In this document: in pieces, positions 12,414 through 23,670 of the stretch
Numbering within the stretch: the stretch's first letter is position 1
How the letters are laid out: the number at the start of each line of letters is the position of its first letter
NCBI GenBank assembly: GCA_002794775.1
Contig: NBAY01000027.1
Location: 186,001 to 250,000, forward strand
Origin: Porodaedalea pini
Taxonomy: Eukaryota > Basidiomycota > Agaricomycetes > Hymenochaetales > Hymenochaetaceae
Direction of reading: 5' to 3'
DNA: 64,000 nucleotides
Notes under the pieces: model-generated
What the model was told of the DNA's origin: nothing
What the model saw: the letters and a program-made list of their open reading frames with translations, nothing else
Databases searched by the model: none
Position numbers and translations under genes: made by a program

Positions 12414-13311
12414 TGAGCTAAACTGGTTCTTGGACGCGTTCACTTCGAGGGCGGGAGCGGAATTGCGCGCTTGAGATGCGAGTTGGTATAAGGTGGAGAA
12501 GGCGGAAGGCAGAAAGGCCCAAGTGGACGAGTAACTGTAGAAGAGGCCGGCGGCGCAGTGGCCGCGTCGAGTCCGCGATCAACCACTTGGAACCCGAGCC
12601 GCGTTTCTGGTGAAGGTAAGATTTGTACAGGATAATGGTGGCCGCGAGCCGACATTTCCTGGGAAGCCTTGAGGCTACAAGCCACGGCCGCGATAATAAA
12701 TGAATGGAAAGAACGCCCAATCGACAGGCAGAGACAATCCAGGACGATCGAGCGATCGCGTGCGATATCAGTACTACGTCAAGCTTCCAGTGCTCAAGTC
12801 AGCGGCGCAACAAGTATACGATGGAGCTAAACGGGAGATAAATATGTGAACGTGTCCCGTAACTCGTGAAGGACACGTTTGATAGCAGCCAGAATTGGCA
12901 AAATTTGCGAACACGACCTGCAAAACGCGTGAGCCTCGAGGTACAAGCGAAGAGTGTGTCAAGCTGCATCCGACTTACGGTATAGAGTTGGCTGGCGTGG
13001 CTTAAAAGAACGTGATGGACGTGGGGGACATGCTCGAGCAGAGCGTCGTGTCGTCGTCGTCGTCGTTGTAACACGAGAGAGAGTGCTGGTGACTCGTTGG
13101 GAGACCAGACTGGAAGGGAACGCGGCCGATACACGCGCCGTGACCGGATCCGCTTCTGGCTCAAAGAGGCAGCCGACGCGTCTTCATTGACTTTCATCTC
13201 TTCTGCTCTTTCTGATTTCACTTCAAAATCATATCTCCAGCTGTTATTCTATCTGCCGCGGAAGGTACAAGTTCTGTTTCCCCATTCTATCTTTCCACGA
13301 CTAGCCCCTTT
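12414..13311. other. Intergenic region with a short (TCG)n microsatellite
   Basis: Lies between two minus-strand genes and should contain the promoter of the 612-aa orphan. A run of GTC/TCG triplets occurs at about 13051-13068. An open frame at 12799-13221 on the minus strand shows no family signature and is not called. Confidence 0.5.
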
Positions 13312-15284
13312 TTACCCTTCCTTCGCCGCGCGCGCTGCCTTCCTTGACCGCGTGTTGCTCGCAGGGTATGAGAGTCGCCGCGTCGTTTCTGTCTGTACCC
13401 CGGATGTGGTGGTAACTGCCGCGCTGGCTTTAGCATTCGAACTGTTCGTGAATAGGTCCTCGACGAGCTGTCGGCACCGTTCGAAAAAGTCGCGTGTCTT
13501 GTCCATATCTCCGGAGAACCCAGCAAGTTTCTGTTCGACCTCCTCGCGCGTGAAGTGAGTGCTCAGAGCGAGTTCCCGAATAGCGATTGGTTCGGGGTCT
13601 TCATGATCTTGGGCGTCACAGCGTGCTGATGCTTGATGAGAAGAAGCCTTCATTGCTGTTAACCTTTCCTTGAACATAGGGTCAGCTGCTTGACTCGGAG
13701 TACGGGCTTTAGATGATGCAGTCGATATTCCCAGGATTTCGGCGACATTCTCCTCATCATTGAGGTCTGCGTCGCTGTTGTTGTTCATGGCGATCAAGGT
13801 AGCAGCCGAGCGTAAGTCGTCGAGGTCCATGCCATAAAAAGACAGAGAATGTTGAAAGCGGCTAAGAGTCTGAGATCCAGAAATATTATGACGAGCATCC
13901 ACCTGCGGCGTGTTTTCCTTGTTGAGCGAGCTGCAGAGCATGCAATGGATATCAGTGCGTAGATCCCAACAATATGAGAAATTTTTTACCCATCATCTTT
14001 GAGATTGTTATCAATCCAGACGTCGGCTTGCGATCTGCCTGGGACAGCTCTGCCGACTTCGACATCTGAGACATCAGCATCTGGAAATAACGTACAAATT
14101 AGGCTAAATCAACATGAATTTAACGATGCTCACCTCGACGTGTCGGCGCTTTAGCGAAGCTTTCTCGGGAGCCTTGCGCTCTTTCTCTCCTTCACAATCG
14201 TGGGTAAAGGCGCGTTCAGCATATCGTCGATAGTACGAAGTATTTTCGGCGCTTTGGTTTTCCTTTCCACGTTCGTAATGTCATCCGCAAACTTGCGTTT
14301 GCGCTCAATGAGAAGCGGGTTGTCAAAGCTGACTTTCTTGTTGGTAGCAAGGTCGACGTTCTCTACGACAGGCTTCCTGCGAATCGGAATGACGACCTCT
14401 ACGACCGACGTCCTTAGGCTGTTGTCCGCCTTCTTCGCGATTAAGAATTCTCTGCGAGGTATAGGTCTATGTTTCGCATTATGTCCACGCTCGTCGACGA
14501 TCGCAGAAATAAGTCTGTCATAAAATTTCTTGTTCTTGCAGTAGTGGTTTCTGAACGTTTTCCAGTTGTGGTTCCCGACCAAATGATATCGATGTTTCTA
14601 CAAGAGCAAGTGAGCGAAAACACCGGTATGATGTACGTGTATGCGCACATTCTTTATGAGTCTTTGATAAACTTTGTTGGAGGATCTTCTCCGGGATGTC
14701 GGGTCAGGCGAGATTGTCGCCAGGTAAAGCGCCAGCTTGTCCTTCGCGTCCCTCGATAGGTCGGGCTGACTATATGCGTTGGCAGGTAGTCAGTATGATG
14801 ACCCATGTGCTCTCAAAGTATACAAGCAGCCGTCACGTTTTCCCAGGACCATTAGCAGCCAGCATAAAGCTTTCCTGTCGCAAAGCATGTTCATCTAAAG
14901 GAAGCAGTTGCTTCGCGTCGAAGCACTGCTGCAGGAACGCGTACGACACGAAGCGACGCGCGGGTCGTTCTGCCCACGCCCATTCGCGCACAAGCTCACG
15001 GCCAGCACGCGATTTTGGGTCGACGATAACGAGGCCATGTATTGGGATCTTGCTAATGACGAGCCCTCCGTGCGACTAAGAGCGTGTCGTCGCATAGCAC
15101 ATCGGGTTAGCACGATGAGGGGGCTTGTGCAGCCGTAACTCACAGTGATCCCATCCTCCAATCGTGTCCTCAAGACTGAGCTGAAGCCTGGCTGTATCCT
15201 AAACTTGATAGGACGCCCTTTGCCATCCATGAAGAAGTCAACATGGCCGTTTCGCGTTTGATGACGAGTTGAAACGGATTGCAT
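13312..15284 (-). CDS. RAP1: RAP1-type telomere protein (BRCT + Myb domains)
   Basis: Shelterin-type telomere protein assembled from several exons. Exon 1 (ATG at 15282-15284) has FFMDGKGRPIKFRIQPGFSS, the start of a BRCT domain. The next exon (about 15080 down to 14850) continues it with IHGLVIVDPKSRAGRELVRE and FVSYAFLQQCFDAKQLLPLD. The third exon (about 14763-14650) gives LSRDAKDKLALYLATISPDP and SNKVYQRLIKN. The fourth starts KHRYHLVGNHNWKTFRNHYC near 14600: the Myb helix with its Trp and basic residues. A basic linker follows. The C-terminal exon (13312-13930) contains THFTREEVEQKLAGFSGDMD, a helical region where RAP1 proteins carry their RCT or tail domain. The BRCT-Myb-RCT order fits Rap1 / TRF2-interacting protein. 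Introns between 14160 and 13930 are approximate. Confidence 0.85.
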
Positions 15285-15571
15285 GGTGGTTTACAGATAA
15301 TATATGATACACAGAATATTATAGAGCAAGTATTAGAGCTTTACAGCAGCATATGAGCGTAGAGAAATTTGAATAATACGATACGGAAAGTCCGAGATGA
15401 TGGTGAAAGACAGTAATTGAGTAAGACTCAATCGACGCGTCGCGTATGCTACATCACGTGAGAACAGGTACCCCAAACCGTGCTTATTACGCTTTTTGAG
15501 TCCTATTCTGTTTTCTATGTACATGCGCATGGTAAAGCGATGTTTCATGCAATAACATCATGAAAAGTAGT
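15285..15571. other. Short intergenic region
   Basis: About 290 bp, AT-richer than its neighbours, between two minus-strand genes. It should hold the RAP1 promoter and the MFS gene's terminator is beyond its lower edge. No specific element was identified. Confidence 0.5.
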
Positions 15572-18500
15572 TCAAGAAGTAAAACTTCGACGGCGTCCGA
15601 CGCTCATTCCGACTGAGCCAACACCGAAGCTTCTAGCTGACCCACCAATAACATCAGACTCGAGATCCATGATTCCGTCGCTCGACTCAAAAGTTGACAG
15701 TCGCCTCCGTCTCGTGAAGATCATGCGAGGATTAGACGGCAGTGGATGAAGATCGCCTTCGCCTCCCTCCGACTCTTCTTCGCTAACATTTTCGTCCTCT
15801 TCATCGTCGCTTTCGCCATACTCGAGCGTGTTGTCCGGCTTCTGCGGCTGTTCAGCGTCTTGCGCACTTGTAGTCTCAGATGCAGAACTCGTGGGAGCAG
15901 CAGCTAAGTTAGAATGAGCGCTCGATTTGCGTCTCACTTCGAGACGCTGATCTTCCAAAGCCTTCTCGGGTATCTGTAAATTTCGAACAGGTTAAAGTCA
16001 GATACAGACTAAACCTAGAATGCAAAAGAATATTACGCACAGGCAGGCGTACGATATATGCCAATAGCGTCGATACCGACGCGTAAATGAACACCGCTCT
16101 CAGTGCAATCGCGTAAGAGTCTCTCGCCGCACGTTGCAAGTCTGGCGGCAGATTCGCAACGAGCTTCGAAGAGTGACGAATCTCTTTCACCAAACGCTCT
16201 CGGTCCGGTCCAGGGATACGCTTGTTCAACTCTCTGTCAAGCAATGATTGGAATATCGATGAAGCTATGCCGACGCCGCCAACTTGACCGATGCCTCGGA
16301 ACAGTTGTCCGAATCCAGTACCGACAGCCATCACAGAGTCTGCAGGGAAAGGACATAGAGTGAACTGGTTTCTCGTGCATGAAACTGAAGGTATGCGACT
16401 GCTTACGAGGTATATGCGCCAGCAAAGCAACTGACGAGCATTACTATTAGACTGGTAGTGGGATGGGTAAAACTCATACGAAACGCTTACTCAAGGTTGT
16501 CTTAAAAATAAAGAGGCATTCAGTTCAGCACTGATCAGCCATGAAGAGGCATTTTTTTTTACCTGAAGCACAACTGCATTCCCAAAGCCGAGGGGGATCT
16601 GCGTACAGATATGTTAAGTGAATGCAAGTTATCTAAATGCCAAAGAAAACATACAATGCTGAACCACATCTGGAACCAATTCGAGTCTTCGCGCAGCAAT
16701 GAGATCGAGACGGCAGCAATGAACGGGAAAGTCCCAAAGATGAGATTAATCAACTTGTACCTTCCCGTCCGATGCATCATGTATCTGTTAGAAGACATGA
16801 GACAAGGCTTCGGCGCGTTCATTTACGAGTGACCAACCCGGCGAAAAGTGAACCACAGGACATCGAAATGCTGTTCGGCAGCAAGTGTGCGCCTGCCAAA
16901 TCATCAGGACATATTTACTATCAAGTGAATAGAAATTGCACGCACCAGCCATGCTCGCGCTTGTCAAAGCGACTGTTTCAAACCACATGGGGAAAAAATA
17001 CATGACAGCGAAGTTGCAGTTTGCAACAAGGAAGTTTTGCACGCCAATGAGCACTGGGATTTTCTGTCGCAGTAAGAAGGGAGCGAGGACAGGCTCAGGT
17101 GCAACAAGAAGCTCGAAGATGACAAAGACAATGAAGAGGATAATAGAAACAATGAAGGATGCATAAACTGAGGGCGAGTCCCACTGAATGAAGCAGATAA
17201 ACTGTTAGTCTATGATATGTGGACAAACATTGAAAGAACATACGCCTTTTTCTTCATTGAATTTGTTACTAAGAAAGACAAGGAAAGACAGTACCTGCAA
17301 GGACAGATGTGAATGAAACAGTCGGCAAACTATCAACGATAGAACTTACAGCCCCGAGAAGAGTGAAGGTCCCACCGTAGTCTATTCTCAAAAGTACCTC
17401 TTTCGTACTTTTGCCTCTTCCCTAATACCAATTCAAAATCGTATCTCTAGGAGGCTTGCAGGAGATAAACCACACACGGGCGTCACATAGTTGAGATTAA
17501 TGCCTGTCAGAACAAGCGATACCGCGAAAAGGGGCATTTGAATTAAAAATGCCCAACGCCATCCGAAACTAAGAGGCAAATTAGTTATGACGAAACAGCC
17601 CCCACGATGAGAGCCTACCGATCACTTATGTAGCCACCGATAGGGCCTCCTAAACCCATACCAAGCTGCAGGCATGTAAGTATAGTAAAGATGCCATTCG
17701 CAGTGTTCAACGCACCCCATTGAAAATATTCGCTACTCCTTGCGCTAACCCACGGGACTGAAAGGCAATGCATAACGAATGAGGAAGAAAGACTTCGGGA
17801 GGTAAAATAGACGCAGATCGCTCACGCGTATGCTGTACATGTCGCTAACAACGATTCTAAGCTTAGATTGTTAGCTAAGGAAGAAACGATGCTGGCATGC
17901 ATCAACCTCTTCTGCTCACTGTGAAGTTGTGAATATCCCGCCTCCTCCAAGGCCACTCAACTATACAGGCTCGGTTACAGCATTCCTACACTTTCCTAAA
18001 CATTGAATAGCCACTTACGAATCTTGCTGCAATAAGCATTTCCATGTTCTGCGATAGTCCGCATGCAAGAGTGCCAATGGCAGCAGAAGCGACTGCTAAT
18101 TGGTTGGCGCCACGTCGACCCATGACATTGCACAACCTGCCATAAAGCGGGGCTTCAAACCGTCAGAACAGCACTGTGCACATCGTGGTAAGGCTTAACA
18201 CACTGAATGTGCAGGTAGCAAGAAGATATCTGGTCACTGTCCATCAGCACGGGGCATGTCTGAATTGAATGATCACCCACGAAGTTCCAAGCCAGCTTGC
18301 CTGGTTAGACCTTTTGAACTCCGACGAAATAGAGGAGAGGACTAAAACCGGAGATTATGAGTGCATGCATAAATCTGCATGAACAATGTAAATTACGCGT
18401 CGCAACTAGCGTTGCTGAAGGTTCAGAATCAGAATTCGTATATATCAATGTGTGAAACCTGGGGTACGCACTGTTTAAAGACTGCAGTCATGAACCATAA

Positions 18501-18750
18501 GAGCCGAAAGTGTCGTCAGTATCGCTATTGTTCCGCATGCAATTCACGTGGCGAGACGCACCGAAAGGAAAGTTGCTGCCCATATTCCAGCTAGAATCGC
18601 GTATCGATTAGACCTTGTTATCTCCAAAGGGCCTGGCCTGCCCTTGATGTCCCTTGTAGCTCGCTGAATCGGTGCTGCACCAGGCGGCAAGGCGCCGAGA
18701 TTAGCGACACCAAGCAGAGGGTCGCTTTCCGTCGCGCTGCCGCTACTCAT
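15572..18750 (-). CDS. MFS transporter, vacuolar basic amino acid / multidrug type (Fnx1/Vba-like)
   Basis: Gene with many short exons from the ATG at 18748-18750 to the stop at 15572. The N-terminus MSSGSATESDPLLG carries a dileucine-type vacuolar sorting motif. Family landmarks appear in order: ISSEFKRSNQASWLGTSW, YLLATCTF, APLYGRLCNVMGRRGANQLA (MFS loop 2-3 motif), GTLACGLSQNMEMLIAARF, LGMGLGGPIGGYISDR, GFGQLFRGIGQVGGVGIASS, and a last helix followed by an acidic Ser-rich tail (NTLEYGESDDEEDENVSEEE). The 14-TM DHA2/Fnx1 group moves amino acids into the vacuole or exports drugs; substrate cannot be read from sequence. The tail of about 130 residues after the last helix is long. Individual exon ends were not resolved. 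Confidence 0.85.
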
Positions 18751-19080
18751 TTTTAATGACCTGGAGGACAATCAAGTGAGAGCGAGGGAAACGTCTGCAA
18801 CCGAAGATGGTGGAGGTTGAAGACGAAGACGGCTTGTACATGTAATGGAAAGACGCCGTCTAGCGCCGGCGTCACGGTGCTGATTACCAAAAAAGGGACC
18901 GGAATTTATGTAAAAATGAACAGGAAACAATGGACCCACACAAGTGTCAATCTGGCAATGACTTTGTTTAGACCGGCAGATGGTGGCTTGTTGTGCTCGC
19001 AGAGGTCGTAGCTGCATCCATCTCCCGCGTCATCCATACTAGATACCAACACTTTACTGTCCGCCACTTCTTAATTCGTT
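18751..19080. promoter_or_regulatory. Divergent promoter region, MFS transporter / forkhead factor
   Basis: The 330 bp between two divergent ATGs. No canonical TATA box could be assigned. Short open frames here look spurious. Confidence 0.5.
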
Positions 19081-20427
19081 ATGAGTACTCAACTGCAGCC
19101 GATTCAATGGACTGACAACCCCGAGACGCTTCCATCCCTCGTTCCCGCATCCTTTCACGACTCCGACGACGAGGACGCTGGTCAGAATCACATACCCATT
19201 GACATCTACCAACACTTCGGGCTCAGCCCCGGCACTCCGATTTGCCTCGATAGTCTCCAGGATCCAGCTCCGGGCCAGAAGCCGGCGTACACCTATGCGA
19301 CGCTCGTCAAGCTCGCGATCTGGTCCAGTCCACAGCGCAAATTGACGCTTTCGGGCATTTATGAAGCATTGGAGAAGAGATTTGCATGGTTCAGGGAGTG
19401 TGAGAATCCAAATGCCTGGAAGGTAAGTCGGAAAGGATCCTTTATATGCTTCTTACATGCCAATTATTCATTTCGCGCGTGTGGCCTGCAGACATCCATC
19501 CGACACAGCCTTTCATTATTATCCGTCTTCGTCAAGCTACCCATGGACATTCACGTTCCAGGCAAGGGTTGCAACTGGACTGTCGACTTTTCCAAAGGTG
19601 ATGGCTATAAACGACCTCGAAAGCGCGGGGGGAAAAATTTGCAGAAGGCCCTCGAAGTATCTGCATCTGAGTTCTCAGCCTCGACGGCTGCGCCTTCAGG
19701 CTCCGAATCTGGAACACCAGTTGATGCACCGAATGCATGGACTACCAATCCACAAGGCTGGCAGACCGCCGAGGAGCGCGCAAACCGCGTATTTGCGCCT
19801 TACGGAAAGACAATAGCGCTCGCGGCCGCATCACCAGATCCGCAATTCCGCCATTATCGTATGTGCACATACCTGTACCCTGGTACTGGTGGTGCCCCAG
19901 CGCCAGCGCCAGTCAAGGAAGTGTGGGATCTTGTGGGAGAGACTGGGGAAGTTGCTGTGCAAGATGAATCGGATCCACCCGCCCGACCGCTTCGCACCCG
20001 TCTTTCTCGCACTTCGCGTCGATCAGACCCACTAGCGACGACTTCTCGTCGTGGGCGCAAATCATCCCGCCATACCGCTAGTAGCCAAACCACTCCTGAA
20101 GAAGAGTACTTCTACCCGTCTGCTGCTTCATATCAGGCTTATCGTGCCGCCTCGTCTGCCCACCCTAGCACATATGTTTGGCACGGTAACGAAACTCCAG
20201 TCATCACAACGAAGACAAGTCCGGAGTGTGCGCCAACGAAGCAGTACCGTGAATCAAGTCCCGATGACGATAGGGATAATGGAAAGAACATGTCCGCTGA
20301 TGATTCCGTGAAAGATGTAAGCGAGCCTGGTGCTTCCGCCAACGTTATCGATCCGGAACTTTTGGGAACGAGTCCCCGATCAGCCTCCCCACCATCGGAA
20401 AGCGAATTCGAGGAGGAAGACAGTTGA
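19081..20427 (+). CDS. Forkhead (winged-helix) transcription factor
   Basis: Predicted protein of 425 residues from exons 19081-19422 and 19492-20427. The forkhead domain spans about residues 65-155: KPAYTYATLVKLAIWSSPQR, then LTLSGIYEALEKRFAWFRE, AWK joined across the intron to TSIRHSLSLLSVFVKLP (recognition helix, NSIRHNLSL-like), and the wing region GKGCNWTVDFSKGDGYKRPR. The basic run KRPRKRGGKN may act as a nuclear signal. The rest is Ser/Pro-rich and acidic, as in activation domains. It binds DNA as a nuclear regulator; targets are unknown. The 69-bp intron interrupts the DNA-binding domain and is itself open and divisible by three (see findings). It is divergent from the MFS gene. Confidence 0.92.
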   Translation: MSTQLQPIQWTDNPETLPSLVPASFHDSDDEDAGQNHIPIDIYQHFGLSPGTPICLDSLQDPAPGQKPAYTYATLVKLAIWSSPQRKLTLSGIYEALEKRFAWFRECENPNAWKVSRKGSFICFLHANYSFRACGLQTSIRHSLSLLSVFVKLPMDIHVPGKGCNWTVDFSKGDGYKRPRKRGGKNLQKALEVSASEFSASTAAPSGSESGTPVDAPNAWTTNPQGWQTAEERANRVFAPYGKTIALAAASPDPQFRHYRMCTYLYPGTGGAPAPAPVKEVWDLVGETGEVAVQDESDPPARPLRTRLSRTSRRSDPLATTSRRGRKSSRHTASSQTTPEEEYFYPSAASYQAYRAASSAHPSTYVWHGNETPVITTKTSPECAPTKQYRESSPDDDRDNGKNMSADDSVKDVSEPGASANVIDPELLGTSPRSASPPSESEFEEEDS

Positions 20428-20912
20428 AGCATGCGCGTCCCTACGTCTGGTTTCGATCCTGACCAAGGACAAGAATGAACCGCACTCCACCAGCGTTCAC
20501 TACCAATACTTCGCCTAATGGGCACTGCGTGCCCTTCTCTCTAAATGTTGCACTTTCTATTCTTTTCTCGATGGCAATTTCACTAAGCACGCTTAACAGA
20601 ACTCATTGTTCAGTTCCCCCTTCTTCTGTGTGATTTTTGGAGGACGGTGCTTCTTTGTTTCGGAGAGCCTCTGTTGGTACGATAGGGGGCGCATATCGTA
20701 TTTAAAATTATGATACTCAAGACATGCATCCAAATGTATTCTTTGATCACTGATTGATATTGCCTACACGAGCGCCTTTGTGTGCTCCAAGATCGTCGGC
20801 GCTAAAATAGATGCAGCGTCGACGTCATAGGCTGTGTTCTCGTGCTGAGCTAAGGTATTTTGACATCCGATTCTACTATCCCGCTCGCACCAGTCCTCGC
20901 TCTTCCAACCCA
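20428..20912. other. Intergenic region (forkhead 3' flank, cupin promoter)
   Basis: About 480 bp with no convincing open frame. An AT-rich patch (gtatttaaaattatgatac, near 20698-20716) lies about 200 bp upstream of the cupin ATG. Confidence 0.45.
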
Positions 20913-21264
20913 ATGAGCCCCAAAGCCACTAGAGATCTCGAGGACGAAGTAAGATCTTGGGGCTTCAAACATGTCTTTACCTGGACTGATGCGCCGTACG
21001 TCCTTCAGGCCCTCTGGTCTGCTCCTGTCACCTCCTAACTTAAAACTCATTCCTGCCCAAAGGAACGCACACTATCAGCCACACTCGCACAGTGCTATCA
21101 CAACGCATTTGATCGTGCGTGGGCAATTCACAATCACGTACCCAAACGAGGAAGTGCCAAAGCGCGAGACCTTCGGCCCTGGTGCGCGCATAGACGTCGC
21201 CGCGAAGCGCACACACGAGGTTTGGATTGGGGAGGAAGGATGCACATACGTTATTGGCGAATGA
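20913..21264 (+). CDS. Small single-domain cupin protein (94 aa)
   Basis: Two exons, 20913-20995 and 21063-21264, joined in phase, give a 94-residue protein. The core is a conserved-barrel cupin: HYQPHSHSAITTHLIVRGQF supplies the HxH metal-ligand pair and the glycine turn, and GARIDVAAKRTHEVWIGEEG supplies the second motif with a further His. Such small cupins bind a divalent metal and act as isomerases, dioxygenases or lyases; the reaction here cannot be inferred. No signal peptide is visible, so it is probably cytosolic. The neighbours do not suggest a pathway. Confidence 0.85.
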
Positions 21265-21527
21265 ATGATACCGCTTTCTGTCTGGAAGCAAGCCTTAGCT
21301 TGGGTTGAGAGAGAGCATATGAATTGTATGATAAGAAATATAAATTTGGACCAGTTATATTGTTAGATGTACAAGCTGGAGAGTACTCATACCGATACAC
21401 CCTTTGAGCTATATACGAAAAATCGAATTCCGACGTCCTCCGGCACCAATGCCAAAGCTTACGTTCATATTTATTCGTTTGCATCCTGTATCCTCCTTTT
21501 TCCCGATTTGATGATTCAGAAATAAGC

Positions 21528-23424
21528 CTAGGAAGAGAGCGGCGTTAGAGTATATAGATAGGATCCGAGCTCCACGAAGCTACTGACTGCTGCATTCGGC
21601 GGACTGGCACATCCTCCCAAACTAGGAAGAAAGAGCAACCAAGAAAAGGTCAAAAGAAAGGCTAAGCAGAGAACAAATGCAGTCATACATGTTCAAGGTC
21701 CACGAAGTAAAGAAAAACGAATAACGACCGTTCGCAGCACATACTTCCGAGAGTTTCTCCAAGTCGAATAGTTCACCTATATAGATTGATTAAACAATGA
21801 TGATCGTTCTTAAAATGAACGATGGCGCAGACTTGCCAATGGGCATACCCCAAAGTCTTCATAGGTGGCTATAATGAGTTACAAGGAAGTGAAATACACT
21901 GCTGGACGTACCCGATTATGGTCTGCAATGGAATAGACCAGATCACAAACGGAACTGGCATCGTTTTCGGTAGTTACTTACCTGATGCATTTGCGGCTTT
22001 CCCTCTACAGGAGGCCATCGCTCGGGGCGTTATCGATAAGTACATGAATGAATGAGTGCTGTATAAAACAGAACTACCTCAAAAGCAGGCTGGTCTGAGG
22101 CGATCGCCGCGAAGTGGTTGTTCCTTCACAAGCTCGATACTCAACTAGACGACTGAGAAATGAGACTTTAAACATACCACAAGAAACGTTTCATATCTTC
22201 AGATTGCTCGATTCCGGCGCTATTGGTAATAAGAGCAGATTCAGTTGCGCAACTCAATAATTTAGAGACGCAGTAGACGAACAAGGTCTCTTCCTTCTCC
22301 GCGAGCTTGTCCTTTTGCTCTTGACTGCTTTCAAGATATCTTTTCGTGAATCCAACACGTATGATAAGGATGTCCGCCTTCCGAAATTCGATGCTGTGAG
22401 CCCGCGCGCACGCCTCAAGATTTGCGACGGTGAACGAATGCGACGTCCACGGATCGTAAGGAAGAGCGCTGCCGTCCTGGGTGAAGAATCGCACCAAGTC
22501 GAGGAACACTGCGCGTCCGCAGATACCATGCTGTGCCCAGTCTATTTATTCCGAATACGATAAATCCAGTTGATGAAGAGCTAGCGAGCACTCACTTTGG
22601 ATCCCATATTTGATGAGATCTCGATCGACTTTGATAGGATCCGCGTTCGGCACTTTGCCCGTCTTAAAGAAGTCAGCAGGAGTACTTATGAGTGTGATCA
22701 GCCTCATACTGTAATGCATACGAGGAAGAGGCATTCGACTCACTTCTGGTAGAAGACACCGTGGTTGGCGACGCCGAAGTGTTTTAAGCCATCCCACTGA
22801 GAGCCTGACTGAGAATTCTGTAAACATTCAATAAGTAGAACAAGGATTGATGAAGACAGACACTTATTCTGGGCACACTTACCATGACGATTTCGTCATC
22901 ATGCGACTTAGCCGTCGGCGTACGTTTGATAAGTTCAATATGGGGGGGCCTTCGCGAAGAGAGTGGCTACAAGGTGAAGGAAATTACGAAAGGCTGGACT
23001 CATAGACGAGACTGTATGCAACTTACTTTCTCTGGGAAATTGATAGGCCTTGGATACCATTACTTTGTCTGTGAGGTCGTTGACACAAGAAATCTAAAGT
23101 TGCATACCAATTCAAGCAGACAGTCTGCCCCGATCTATTTAAAGTAAGCTTCATGATCGAGTCTGGCATCCGAAATGCATATATAAAAGGCACTCACTTC
23201 ACTTCCTTTGCAGCTGCCTGCACGACATCCTCAGTCAGCAGGTTGACAGTCCCAAGCTCGTCACCCGCACCCCACACGCCCCAGGCGCACCCCGAGAATT
23301 CATGAAATTTCGGAAGCTCGTCAAAGCTAGGAAGTTTGTCCCATTTCATGTCTTTCTTCGACGAATTGGAAGATACAGTACCACCGAGGTGAGAGGCAAT
23401 TGCAGAGACGCGATTTGCAACCAT
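21528..23424 (-). CDS. Cyclase-family hydrolase (kynurenine-formamidase-like), copy 1
   Basis: Metal-dependent hydrolase of the PF04199 'cyclase' family, multi-exon. Exon 1 starts at the ATG 23422-23424: LPSFDELPKFHEF, then GCAWGVWGAGDELGTVNLLT. Later exons give PINFPEK, SRRPPHIELIKRTP, SQSGSQWDGLKHFGVANHGV (the WDGLxHFG signature), GRAVFLDL-type sequence, YDPWTSHSFTVANLEACARA, FRKADILIIRVGFTKRY, NNHFAAIASDQPAFE and GGCASPPNAAVSSF, with a TAG at 21528-21530. A TGA seen in one frame before NNHFAA falls inside an intron (TG|GTATGT ... GAAG|G) and is harmless. The frame therefore looks intact. It is the tandem paralogue of the gene at 29588-31658. A retrotransposon sits 25 bp upstream of its ATG, so its expression is in doubt. 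The substrate is unknown. Confidence 0.82.
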
Positions 23425-23443
23425 GATGAAGGTCAGTTGGTTG

Positions 23444-23448
23444 ATGAT
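23444..23448. repeat. Target-site duplication of the copia element, left copy
   Basis: ATGAT directly before the left LTR, repeated at 28551-28555 directly after the right LTR. A 5-bp duplication is normal for Ty1/copia integrase. Confidence 0.9.
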
Positions 23449-23663
23449 TCTTAGACGAGCAGAAAAGTGGGACAAAGCTATAGATTAGGGGCGAGAGTGC
23501 CCGTCCTTATATACAGTACAATTGAATAGTTTACTATAAAGAGTATAGTGAGCATATGGTGCATAGTCATATGAGCATATAGTCGGAGTTCTGGAAGTCG
23601 GTCATGTGACCAGTGACGGATATTTGCTCAGGCAAGTATCCGTCAGTTATTTATAGTTCAACA
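23449..23663 (-). repeat. 3' LTR of the copia element
   Basis: 215 bp, same sequence as 28336-28550. In element orientation it contains TATAAATA near its start and TATATAAGGA near its end. It ends 25 bp from the ATG of cyclase copy 1 and has the same orientation as that gene. Confidence 0.95.
23504..23513 (-). promoter_or_regulatory. TATA box in the 3' LTR, upstream of cyclase copy 1
   Basis: TATATAAGGA on the minus strand, about 84 bp upstream of the cyclase ATG at 23424. It is probably the retroelement's own promoter TATA (the same motif is in the 5' LTR) and could drive the cyclase gene from the 3' LTR. Confidence 0.55.
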
Positions 23664-23670
23664 CTCCCCT

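Noticed and set aside
12799..13221. 140-aa minus-strand open frame
   Set aside because: Arg/Ser/Leu-rich with no family pattern; lies in the promoter of the 612-aa gene and overlaps other frames.
22100..22150. Apparent TGA before NNHFAAIASD in both cyclase copies
   Set aside because: Falls inside a short intron (TG|GTATGT to GAAG|G) present in both copies; not evidence of a pseudogene.
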